Assembly (NCBI GenBank): GCA_002353885.1
Contig: DEKO01000200.1
Span: 3,399-13,600 of the forward strand
DNA: 10,202 bases
Reading direction: 5' to 3'
Source of the DNA: Porphyromonadaceae bacterium UBA2720
GTDB taxonomy: Bacteria; Bacteroidota; Bacteroidia; Bacteroidales; Muribaculaceae
In this document: one piece after another, positions 1-4,958 of the stretch
Numbering within the stretch: the first letter of the stretch is position 1
How the letters are laid out: each line of letters starts with the position of its first letter
Program-made: the position numbers and the translations under genes
Notes under the pieces: model-generated
Database searches by the model: none
Told to the model about the DNA's origin: nothing
Seen by the model: only the letters and a program-made list of their open reading frames with translations

Positions 1-39
1 AACGGGAGCCCGAAGGGCAAGCGCAAAGCGCGCAGCAAT

Positions 40-75
40 ACACAGATTTTTATTTATCTGTGTAAATCTGTGTGC
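40..75. repeat. Short inverted repeat, AT-rich loop
   Basis: ACACAGAT at 40-47 is the exact reverse complement of ATCTGTGT at 56-63, with an 8-base T/A-rich loop, and part of the arm is repeated once more at 66-72. This is typical intergenic repeat material of Bacteroidales. No coding role or function is visible. Confidence 0.55.
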
Positions 76-133
76 CAATCTCAGCCTGGCAAATCACGCG
101 GCACGTCGCCAAACAGCGGGCCAGTCCCCCAAG

Positions 134-147
134 CCCCCTAAAGGGGG
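134..147. repeat. C5/G5 hairpin
   Basis: Five C (134-138) and five G (143-147) flank a TAAA loop, within a longer C-rich then G-rich tract (126-149). It could fold in RNA or DNA, but no T-run follows it on the + strand, so it is not called a terminator. Similar C-tract/G-tract hairpins are common in intergenic DNA of this group. Confidence 0.45.
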
Positions 148-154
148 GGTGTAC

Positions 155-236
155 AAATCTTGTGCAAGCCGAACGCAAATCTTGTGCAAGTGAGCGCAGT
201 CATGCTTGCATGGACTGCTGAGGCGCAGCCAAGATT
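155..236. repeat. Palindromic dispersed repeat element with duplicated left end
   Basis: AAATCTTGTGCAAG occurs at 155-168 and again at 177-190, 22 bp apart. From the second copy onward the DNA is a nested palindrome: AATCTTG (178-184) pairs with CAAGATT (230-236), and inside that GCAGTC-ATGC (196-205) pairs with GCAT-g-GACTGC (208-218). A third copy of the left end, AAATCTTGTGCAAGCCGAA, begins at 10179 at the other end of the window. The element therefore looks dispersed in the genome. It has no open reading frame of its own. It could be a non-autonomous palindromic element or a REP-like sequence. Confidence 0.65.
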
Positions 237-274
237 ATCTAAAGTGGCAGCCACACAGCAGTTCCCCCTCGTAG

Positions 275-333
275 GGACGTAGCGTGCTGCGTCCGATGGG
301 GCTAGGGGGACAACGGGGGCTAGGGGGGACAAC
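275..333. repeat. GC hairpin followed by a G-rich direct repeat
   Basis: GGACGTAGC at 275-283 can pair with GCTGCGTCC at 286-294, giving a practical stem of about 8 bp with one G-T pair and a 4-base loop. Next comes a direct repeat, GGGGCTAGGGGGACAAC (298-314) and a near-identical 19-base copy (315-333). Function is not apparent. A hairpin with the same GTAGGGACG lead-in recurs at 1803-1825. Confidence 0.5.
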
Positions 334-342
334 TCCATGCCC

Positions 343-378
343 CTTACCTTGCATGTTGCAAAGGTAAGCAACTTTTTT
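343..378 (+). terminator. Terminator-like hairpin with T6
   Basis: CTTACCTTGC (343-352) pairs with GC-A-AAGGTAAG (358-368), about 10 bp with one bulged A. It is followed by CAAC and six T (373-378). Read on the + strand this resembles an intrinsic terminator, for a transcript entering from left of the window. The T-run starts 4 bases after the stem, which is not ideal. The same bases read on the minus strand look like a promoter (see 359-391), so this reading competes with that one. Confidence 0.4.
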
Positions 379-391
379 AGAGTTATGCAAA
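359..391 (-). promoter_or_regulatory. Candidate Bacteroidetes-type promoter, leftward
   Basis: On the minus strand, TTTG (391-388), a 21-base gap and TACCTTTG (366-359) match the Bacteroidetes -33/-7 consensus TTTG-N19-21-TAnnTTTG. It would transcribe toward the left edge. No convincing minus-strand gene lies between it and position 1, so its target would be beyond the window or a non-coding RNA. It overlaps the terminator-like hairpin at 343-378, so one of the two readings may be accidental. Confidence 0.4.
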
Positions 392-468
392 TTTTTTACA
401 CAAAATTACCAAATGGGTGTGCTTTTCTTCCAAAATCATAAAAAAATTATGGAATAGCACCAAAAATT

Positions 469-483
469 TTGTATATTTTACAA
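469..483. promoter_or_regulatory. Possible operator TTGT-N7-ACAA upstream of the C-S lyase gene
   Basis: TTGTA (469-473) and TACAA (479-483) form an inverted repeat with a 5-base gap, 52 bp upstream of the -7 box of the next gene. Its TTGT-N7-ACAA layout is the same as the two sites upstream of the Nudix regulator. The surrounding DNA is very AT-rich, so chance is a real possibility. Confidence 0.25.
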
Positions 484-534
484 CATTTAAGCTTTAAATT
501 ACGGTGATTTAGGTCAAAGTTTCAGAAAATGCAC

Positions 535-542
535 TACTTTTG
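535..542 (+). promoter_or_regulatory. -7 promoter box of the C-S lyase gene
   Basis: TACTTTTG fits the Bacteroidetes -7 consensus TAnnTTTG and ends 30 bases before the ATG at 573, giving a 5' leader of roughly 20-25 bases. No clear TTG or TTTG lies at the expected -33 distance, so the upstream half of the promoter is weak or absent. This is the only good promoter box in the 200 bases before the gene. Confidence 0.5.
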
Positions 543-572
543 TCCCGATTTTAACGTAAATACCGAATAATC

Positions 573-1766
573 ATGGCAAAGTATAATTTTGACCAAATCA
601 TTGACCGTCATGGCACACATTGTAAGAAAACCGAGATGCTGACATCCATGTTTGGCCGCGACGACCTGTTGCCCCTGTGGATAGCCGACATGGACTTTGC
701 TGTCAGTCCCGACATCAGTTCGGCCCTGGTGCAGCGCTTCAGCGAGCATCCGATTTATGGTTACACCCTGCCCTATGACGAATATTGGCAGTCGATCATC
801 GACTGGCAACGCCGTCGCAACGGTTTCATAGTCAGCCGTGAGGAGATGACCTTCATGCCCGGTGGCATGCCGGCTCTGGGAATGGTGCTCAATTTTTACA
901 CCCAGCCAGGTGACCGTATTGTGCTCCAAGAACCGGTATACTATGACTTCAAGGACGTCATTGAAGGAAACCGGCGACTGGCTGTGCGCAACAACCTGGT
1001 TCCGTCGGGTGACCATTTCTATCGCATGGACCTTGATGACCTGGAGCGTGTGTTCATTGAGCAGAAGCCACGCTTGATGGTGGTGTGCAACCCGCAGAAC
1101 CCCATCGGCATCGTGTGGGACCGGGACGAACTGCGGCAAGTGGCCGCCCTGGCCCGTCGACACCATGTGATCTTGTTCAGCGACGAGGTGTTCAGCGACA
1201 TCACCTTGTTTGGCCACAAGCACACTCCACTGGCCTCGGTGAGCGAGGATGCCGCCGCTGTGACCATCACCTGCGGGTCACCCGGCAAGACATTCAACAT
1301 CCCAGGACTGAAGAGCACATGGCTAGTCATCAAAAATCCTGAATTGCGCCGCGAATTCTATCGTTGGGTTGAGGTCAATGAGTTGTGCAATGCCAACATC
1401 ACCGCCTTGCTCGCAACCGAGGTCGCCTATCGCCACGGCGAGCCGTGGCTCGAAGCCTGCAAACAATACATCGAGCAGAACGTGCTCTATGTGTCACAAT
1501 ACTGCCAGGAGCACATCCCCGGCATCTACGCCATCAAGCCGCAGGCATCATTCCTGATGTGGCTCGACTGTCGTCGTCTGGGGCTTGACCACGCCCAGCT
1601 GGTGCGATTCTTTGCCGATGAGGCACATCTCGCCCTGAACAATGGCGAGATATATGGGGTGCCCGGCTATTGCCACATGCGACTGAATGTGGGCACGCCG
1701 CGACCGCTGCTGGTGCAGGCAATGGAGCAGTTGCGCCAAGCAGCCGAAAAGCTTCACAATGCATAA
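573..1766 (+). CDS. patB: PatB/MalY-family PLP-dependent C-S lyase (cystathionine beta-lyase-like)
   Basis: A cytosolic fold-type I aminotransferase-like protein of 397 residues, the usual length for MalY/PatB. The family cleaves C-S bonds of cystathionine, cysteine or related thioethers to thiol, pyruvate and ammonia. Hallmarks seen are LWIADMDF (35-42), the PGGMPAL turn (96-102), CNPQNPIG (172-179), SDEVFSD (203-209; D204 should hold the PLP pyridine nitrogen), the PLP-lysine motif SPGKTFN (K239), and MRLNVG (R370 for the substrate carboxylate). No signal peptide is seen. The start is the ATG about 30 bases after the -7 box; the leader lacks a Shine-Dalgarno site. It stands 707 bases before the xylose block and has its own promoter, so it is probably a separate unit. 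Family is confident; the exact substrate (cystathionine, cysteine or a xenobiotic conjugate) cannot be told. MalY-type proteins can also moonlight as regulators, but nothing here shows that. Confidence 0.9.
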   Translation: MAKYNFDQIIDRHGTHCKKTEMLTSMFGRDDLLPLWIADMDFAVSPDISSALVQRFSEHPIYGYTLPYDEYWQSIIDWQRRRNGFIVSREEMTFMPGGMPALGMVLNFYTQPGDRIVLQEPVYYDFKDVIEGNRRLAVRNNLVPSGDHFYRMDLDDLERVFIEQKPRLMVVCNPQNPIGIVWDRDELRQVAALARRHHVILFSDEVFSDITLFGHKHTPLASVSEDAAAVTITCGSPGKTFNIPGLKSTWLVIKNPELRREFYRWVEVNELCNANITALLATEVAYRHGEPWLEACKQYIEQNVLYVSQYCQEHIPGIYAIKPQASFLMWLDCRRLGLDHAQLVRFFADEAHLALNNGEIYGVPGYCHMRLNVGTPRPLLVQAMEQLRQAAEKLHNA

Positions 1767-1804
1767 TTCATAATGTATAATGCACAATGCACAATGTATA
1801 ATGT
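1756..1804. repeat. 7-bp tandem array overlapping the 3' end of the C-S lyase gene
   Basis: Seven consecutive heptamers with no gaps: ACAATGC, ATAATTC, ATAATGT, ATAATGC, ACAATGC, ACAATGT, ATAATGT. The first lies in the last codons of the C-S lyase gene and the TAA stop (1764-1766) is inside the second. The lyase C-terminus (HNA) is therefore partly written by the repeat. No T-tract or long stem is present. Confidence 0.8.
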
Positions 1805-1808
1805 AGGG

Positions 1809-1825
1809 ACGCGGCGTTGCCGCGT
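1809..1825. repeat. Perfect GC hairpin after the lyase gene
   Basis: ACGCGGC (1809-1815), loop GTT, GCCGCGT (1819-1825): a perfect 7-bp stem 43 bases after the lyase stop codon. No T-run follows, so it is at best a weak terminator or an mRNA-end stabiliser. Its GTAGGGACG lead-in is shared with the hairpin at 275-294, indicating a dispersed repeat. Confidence 0.5.
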
Positions 1826-1873
1826 GAACTGCCAGGTGGTTGTCGGGACGGCACTCCTGTAATCCCCCTATTG

Positions 1874-2220
1874 TTTTTTGATGGTCTTTGATGGTCTTTG
1901 GCGGTTTTGGTGGCAGATGTTTTCCATCAAAGCCGTCAAATCTCATCAAACTTCATCAAATATATTTTTTTGATGGCTTTTGATGGTTTTTGGTGTTTTT
2001 GGTGGCAGATTTTTTTCCACCAAAGCCATCAAAATTCATCAAACCTCACCAAATGTTTTTTTTGATGGTCTTTGCTGGTCTTTGGCGCTTTAGGTGTTAG
2101 AGATTTCCGGCAAAGACAACAAATCTCATCAAACTTCATCAAATATATTTTTTTTGCTGGTCTTTGCTGGTCTTTGGCGGTTTTGGTGGCAGATAATATT
2201 TCACCGAAGTCGTCAAGTGG
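1874..2220. repeat. Tandem array of 92-bp hairpin repeats, about 3.75 copies
   Basis: The TTTG(A/C)TGG word that opens each unit starts at 1877, 1969, 2061 and 2153, exactly 92 bp apart; the fourth unit breaks off near 2220. Each unit is itself an inverted repeat. The left arm is a run of roughly 10-base steps (TTTGATGGTC, TTTGATGGTC, TTTGGCGGTT) and the right arm has the complementary steps (CGTCAAATCT, CATCAAACTT, CATCAAATAT). At the loop, TTTGGTGG pairs with CCATCAAA in unit 1 (1906-1913 with 1924-1931) and perfectly with CCACCAAA in unit 2 (1998-2005 with 2017-2024). The copies differ by many substitutions yet keep the period. There are no unique spacers, so this is not a CRISPR array. 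Possible readings are frame-shuffled short open frames only; no gene is supported. Confidence 0.8.
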
Positions 2221-2240
2221 TTTCTTTTTACACGACTTGA

Positions 2241-2258
2241 TGTCAAGAATACAATAAC
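2241..2258. promoter_or_regulatory. Possible distal operator copy upstream of the Nudix regulator
   Basis: TGTCAAGAATACAATAAC matches TGTCAAGTTTACAATAAC at 2321-2338 in 16 of 18 bases, exactly 80 bp upstream. The right half (ACAATAAC) is conserved but the outer left half of the palindrome is not. CTTGA-TG-TCAAG (2236-2247) forms a separate small inverted repeat overlapping it. It may be a weak or decayed binding site of the regulator. Confidence 0.4.
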
Positions 2259-2314
2259 TGCCGTGGTGATTTGTGCTGACATGGCGCACCAGCGGTGCCA
2301 TTGCGCTCGAGTGG

Positions 2315-2339
2315 TGTTGTTGTCAAGTTTACAATAACA
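2315..2339. promoter_or_regulatory. Candidate operator, 25-bp imperfect palindrome
   Basis: TGTTGTTGT (2315-2323) and ACAATAACA (2331-2339) flank a 7-base centre. Of the 12 base pairs around position 2327, 10 are complementary, with core TTGT-N7-ACAA. It lies about 80 bases before the -33 element of the regulator promoter. Its length and symmetry suit a dimeric winged-helix protein, and the adjacent Nudix-like regulator is the obvious candidate ligand. Confidence 0.55.
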
Positions 2340-2340
2340 T

Positions 2341-2360
2341 TGTTGTTGTATTCGGTACAA
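2341..2360. promoter_or_regulatory. Second candidate operator, adjacent
   Basis: TGTTGTTGT recurs exactly at 2341-2349 and is followed by ATTCGGT and ACAA (2357-2360), repeating the TTGT-N7-ACAA pattern of the previous site with centres 26 bp apart. Outside the core the right half is poorly conserved (ACAATATTT). ACAATAACA at 2331-2339 also pairs with this TGTTGTTGT around a single base, so the three half-sites form alternating inverted repeats. Confidence 0.45.
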
Positions 2361-2416
2361 TATTTATCTTGCTGATTTGGAATATGTTATAATGTTTTAA
2401 ATTTTTGTTTTTACGC

Positions 2417-2447
2417 TTGTGAAATTCAGTTTTGTTGTCTAACTTTG
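2417..2447 (+). promoter_or_regulatory. Promoter of the xylose operon
   Basis: TTG (2417-2419), a 20-base gap, and TAACTTTG (2440-2447) match the Bacteroidetes -33/-7 promoter closely. The predicted start point is near 2454, about 20 bases before the ATG at 2474. This rules out the TTG codon at 2432 as the translation start because it sits inside the promoter. The gap contains TTGTTGTC (2432-2439), the same 8 bases as the left half of the operator at 2317-2324, suggesting the regulator could also contact the promoter. Confidence 0.7.
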
Positions 2448-2473
2448 CGTCGCAATCTTTCAATCAAACTGTG

Positions 2474-3205
2474 ATGTCAGAGAAGACTATAACAATGCCA
2501 CTGGCGGTGAACCACATCTCGGTCGACTGTGTGGTCATCGGCTTTGATGGCGAGAAACTGAGCGTGCTGCTGGTCAAGCGCATGGGTGAAGAAGACGGAC
2601 AAGTGTTTCATGACATGAAGCTGCCAGGCGGGCTCATCTACACCGACGAGAACCTGGATGATGCTGCTCGGCGCGTATTGCGTGAACTGACTGGCATCAA
2701 GACCATCGACTTGCTGCAGTTCAAGGCCTACGGCTCGAAGGACCGAACCAAGGACAAACGAGATGTGCACTGGCTGGAGCATGCCATCCAGATGCATGTC
2801 GACCGCATTGTCACCATTGCCTATATTGCACTGGTACGCATCAGCCGCGCCTTGCTGGGCACCAGTGGCGATAACGAGATCTGCTGGGTGCCTATCGACG
2901 AAGTGCGTCAGCTGGCTTTTGACCACAACATCATCCTGCGTGATGCCATCGAGGTCGTGCGCCGACAGGCGCAAACCGACCCGTCCTATTTGTTCAATCT
3001 GCTTCCGCCCAAGTTTACCATCTTGCAGTTGCGCACGCTCTATGAGCGCGTCTACGGCAAGCGGCAGGATGTACGCAATTTCCAGAAGAAAATCAATCAG
3101 TTGGACTATGTCATCGCACTCGATGAGCGGGAACAGGGCGTGGCACATCGTGCTGCCAGGCTCTATCGGTTCGATCGCAAGTTGTTCAAACGTGCCCGCC
3201 GCTGA
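2474..3205 (+). CDS. Nudix-like (NrtR/AraR-type) transcriptional regulator, probable xylose regulator
   Basis: A 243-residue protein with an N-terminal Nudix domain (about 10-150) and a C-terminal winged helix (about 176-240), the layout of NrtR-type regulators and of the Bacteroides AraR family. The Nudix box spans 53-75: G53, x5, E59, x7, R67-V-L-R-E-L-T-G-I75. Against the consensus REUxEExGU, the first Glu is Val68 and one of the paired Glu is Leu72, so hydrolysis is probably lost and the domain likely senses a sugar or sugar phosphate. The C-terminal part has the family pattern FTILQLRTLYERVYG then RNFQKKI (181-207). The ATG at 2474 is chosen because the upstream TTG (2432) lies within the promoter. 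It sits 84 bases before xylB on the same strand and is probably cotranscribed and autoregulated. By position it would be the xylose regulator (often called xylR); ligand specificity is inferred from neighbours only. Confidence 0.85.
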   Translation: MSEKTITMPLAVNHISVDCVVIGFDGEKLSVLLVKRMGEEDGQVFHDMKLPGGLIYTDENLDDAARRVLRELTGIKTIDLLQFKAYGSKDRTKDKRDVHWLEHAIQMHVDRIVTIAYIALVRISRALLGTSGDNEICWVPIDEVRQLAFDHNIILRDAIEVVRRQAQTDPSYLFNLLPPKFTILQLRTLYERVYGKRQDVRNFQKKINQLDYVIALDEREQGVAHRAARLYRFDRKLFKRARR

Positions 3206-3240
3206 TTTTTGACATCAGACATTTGCGCGAACAATCGAAT

Positions 3241-3289
3241 GCTCGAAAACTCATAACTCGAAACTCATAACTAAAAACTCAAAACAACA
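3241..3289. repeat. 7-bp repeat leader directly abutting the xylB start codon
   Basis: Seven heptamers end exactly at the base before ATG (3290): GCTCGAA, AACTCAT, AACTCGA, AACTCAT, AACTAAA, AACTCAA, AACAACA. The leader is A-rich with no Shine-Dalgarno sequence, in keeping with Bacteroidetes translation starts that favour A-rich upstream DNA. It resembles the right arms of the repeats upstream of xylA, xylE and the GH36 gene but lacks their left arm and core. Confidence 0.75.
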
Positions 3290-4774
3290 ATGTATTTGCT
3301 AGGATACGACATAGGCAGTTCATCGGTCAAGGGGAGCTTGGTCGACGCTCAGACGGGGCAATGTGTGGCACAAGCCAGCTATCCCAAAACCGAGGCTCCC
3401 ATTTCGGCACCACAGCGTGGTTGGGCCGAGCAGAATCCTGAGGATTGGTGGGAGTATGTCAAGAACGTGACCAGCCAGTTGCTCTATGACACACGCATAG
3501 CCTCCGAGGACATCATAGCCATTGGCATCTCTTATCAGATGCATGGGCTGGTGGTGGTCGATGGCGACCAGCAGGTGCTGCGCCCATCCATCATCTGGTG
3601 CGACTCGCGTGCTGTGCCTCTAGGCGAGGAAGCATTCCATGCACTGGGCGAGCAGTACTGTCTGGAGCACCTGCTCAACTCTCCCGGCAACTTCACTGCT
3701 GCCAAGCTGGCATGGGTCAAGCGCAACCAGCCAGAGTTGTTTGAGCGCATCGACAAGTTCATGTTGCCTGGCGACTACATTGCCATGCGGCTCAGCGGTC
3801 AGGCAGTGACAACCGCTTCGGGCCTGTCCGAAGGCATCTTGTGGGACTTTAAGTCCGACAGTGTGTCGCAGGCGTTGCTCGACTACTACGGCATCGACCC
3901 CAGCATGGTCTCAACGGTAAAACCAACCTTCGGCATGCAAGGCATCGTCAGTGCACAGGCTGCTGCCGAGACGGGCTTGGCTCAAGGTACACCCATCACC
4001 TATCGTGCTGGTGACCAGCCCAACAATGCGTTGTCGCTCAATGTTTTTGAGCCTGGCGAGATAGCCTCGACTGCTGGCACATCGGGGGTGGTCTATGGCG
4101 TGCTGGGCGAGGTCAATCATGACCCGCTGTCACGTGTCAACCCATTTGCACACGTCAATCACACGGCTCAGGCTCCAAGGCTGGGAGTGCTCTTGTGCAT
4201 CAATGGCACGGGCATCCTCAACTCGTGGATGCGCCACAATGTGGCCGATCCGGGCATGGACTACAATGAGATGAATGCATTGGCTCAGAAGGTGCCCATC
4301 GGGTGTGACGGATTGAGTGTCATCCCGTTTGGTAATGGGGCCGAGCGTATGCTTGAGAACCGGCAGCCAGGATGTTCGATGCATGGCATCGACTTCAACC
4401 AGCACGGACGTGCCCACATGATGCGTGCGGCACAAGAGGGCATCGTGTTCTCGTTCATGTATGGCATCGAAATCATGGAGCATATGGGCATGACAGTCGA
4501 TCGCATCCGTGCCGGACATGCCAATATGTTCCTCAGCCCCCTCTTCCGCCAGACGCTAGCTAGCGTGAGTGGGGCGCCCATCGAGTTGTATGACACCGAC
4601 GGTTCGGTAGGAGCAGCGAGTGGAGCTGGCATCGGTGCGGGCATCTATGCCAACCACCACGAGGCTTTCGCCGCCCTGCAACAACTCGATGTCATCGAGC
4701 CCGACGCTGCCAATCGCCAGGCCTACACCGATGCCTACATGTTGTGGAAGCAGCGCCTCAACGCGGCTCTCTGA
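3290..4774 (+). CDS. xylB: Xylulokinase
   Basis: Cytosolic FGGY-family kinase of 494 residues that phosphorylates D-xylulose with ATP to D-xylulose 5-phosphate, the second step of the isomerase pathway. Length fits the family (about 480-500). Visible are the N-terminal ATPase motif GYDIGSSSVKG (5-15), the xylulokinase signature YQMHGL (82-87), WCDSR (103-107), the probable catalytic Asp in AGDQPNNALS (D242), the phosphate loop STAGTSG (260-266), and the C-terminal GAASGAGIGAG (441-451). QMHG together with the xylA neighbour favours xylulose over glycerol, gluconate or ribulose. The ATG is immediately preceded by the 7-bp repeat leader; no upstream in-frame alternative is better. It lies 84 bases after the regulator and 184 before xylA, and most likely shares the operon promoter at 2417. 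No missing residues or breaks are seen. Confidence 0.95.
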   Translation: MYLLGYDIGSSSVKGSLVDAQTGQCVAQASYPKTEAPISAPQRGWAEQNPEDWWEYVKNVTSQLLYDTRIASEDIIAIGISYQMHGLVVVDGDQQVLRPSIIWCDSRAVPLGEEAFHALGEQYCLEHLLNSPGNFTAAKLAWVKRNQPELFERIDKFMLPGDYIAMRLSGQAVTTASGLSEGILWDFKSDSVSQALLDYYGIDPSMVSTVKPTFGMQGIVSAQAAAETGLAQGTPITYRAGDQPNNALSLNVFEPGEIASTAGTSGVVYGVLGEVNHDPLSRVNPFAHVNHTAQAPRLGVLLCINGTGILNSWMRHNVADPGMDYNEMNALAQKVPIGCDGLSVIPFGNGAERMLENRQPGCSMHGIDFNQHGRAHMMRAAQEGIVFSFMYGIEIMEHMGMTVDRIRAGHANMFLSPLFRQTLASVSGAPIELYDTDGSVGAASGAGIGAGIYANHHEAFAALQQLDVIEPDAANRQAYTDAYMLWKQRLNAAL

Positions 4775-4827
4775 AGCCACAGAACAGGTTGTGCTCAATT
4801 GTTCGAAAAATCCTGGCTAACAACTGT

Positions 4828-4929
4828 TTTGGACTTTGGCCTTTAGACTCTAGACCTTAGTCGTGGCCGCAACTAAAGTCTAGCGACTAACGTCTAAGGT
4901 CTAGCAGCTACTAACAACTAAGAACTAAA
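4828..4929. repeat. Inverted 7-bp repeat spacer between xylB and xylA
   Basis: The left arm is five heptamers (TTTGGAC, TTTGGCC, TTTAGAC, TCTAGAC, CTTAGTC; 4828-4862). The core TGGCCGCAACT (4864-4874) follows. The right arm runs AACTAAA, GTCTAGC, GACTAAC, GTCTAAG, GTCTAGC (4871-4905), then after a 3-base slip TACTAAC, AACTAAG, AACTAAA (4909-4929). CTAGACCTTAG (4850-4860) and CTAAGGTCTAG (4894-4904) are perfect reverse complements, giving an 11-bp stem. There is no T-run, so it is not an intrinsic terminator; it could stabilise or process the message between xylB and xylA. Confidence 0.75.
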
Positions 4930-4958
4930 TAATACAAACAATAACAAAATAAAACACT

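Noticed and set aside
138..371. Minus-strand open frame of 77 codons in the left non-coding region
   Set aside because: Low-complexity product crossing palindromic and G-rich repeats, with its start inside the candidate leftward promoter. No conserved motif.
1874..2220. CRISPR array
   Set aside because: Units follow one another directly without unique spacers, each unit is a diverged 92-bp inverted repeat, and no cas genes are present.
1548..2301. Minus-strand open frames across 1548-1949 and 2029-2301
   Set aside because: Their translations are mostly the repeat units read through (runs of Lys, Pro and Thr), with no conserved protein features.
2432..2473. Upstream TTG start adding 14 residues to the Nudix-like regulator
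   Set aside because: The TTG lies within the promoter gap and upstream of the predicted transcription start near 2454, so it would not be in the message. The ATG at 2474 is used.
4938..4945. ACAATAAC just upstream of xylA as a regulator half-site
   Set aside because: It matches the operator right half, but no TTGT partner lies at the needed distance and the leader is simple A-rich sequence.
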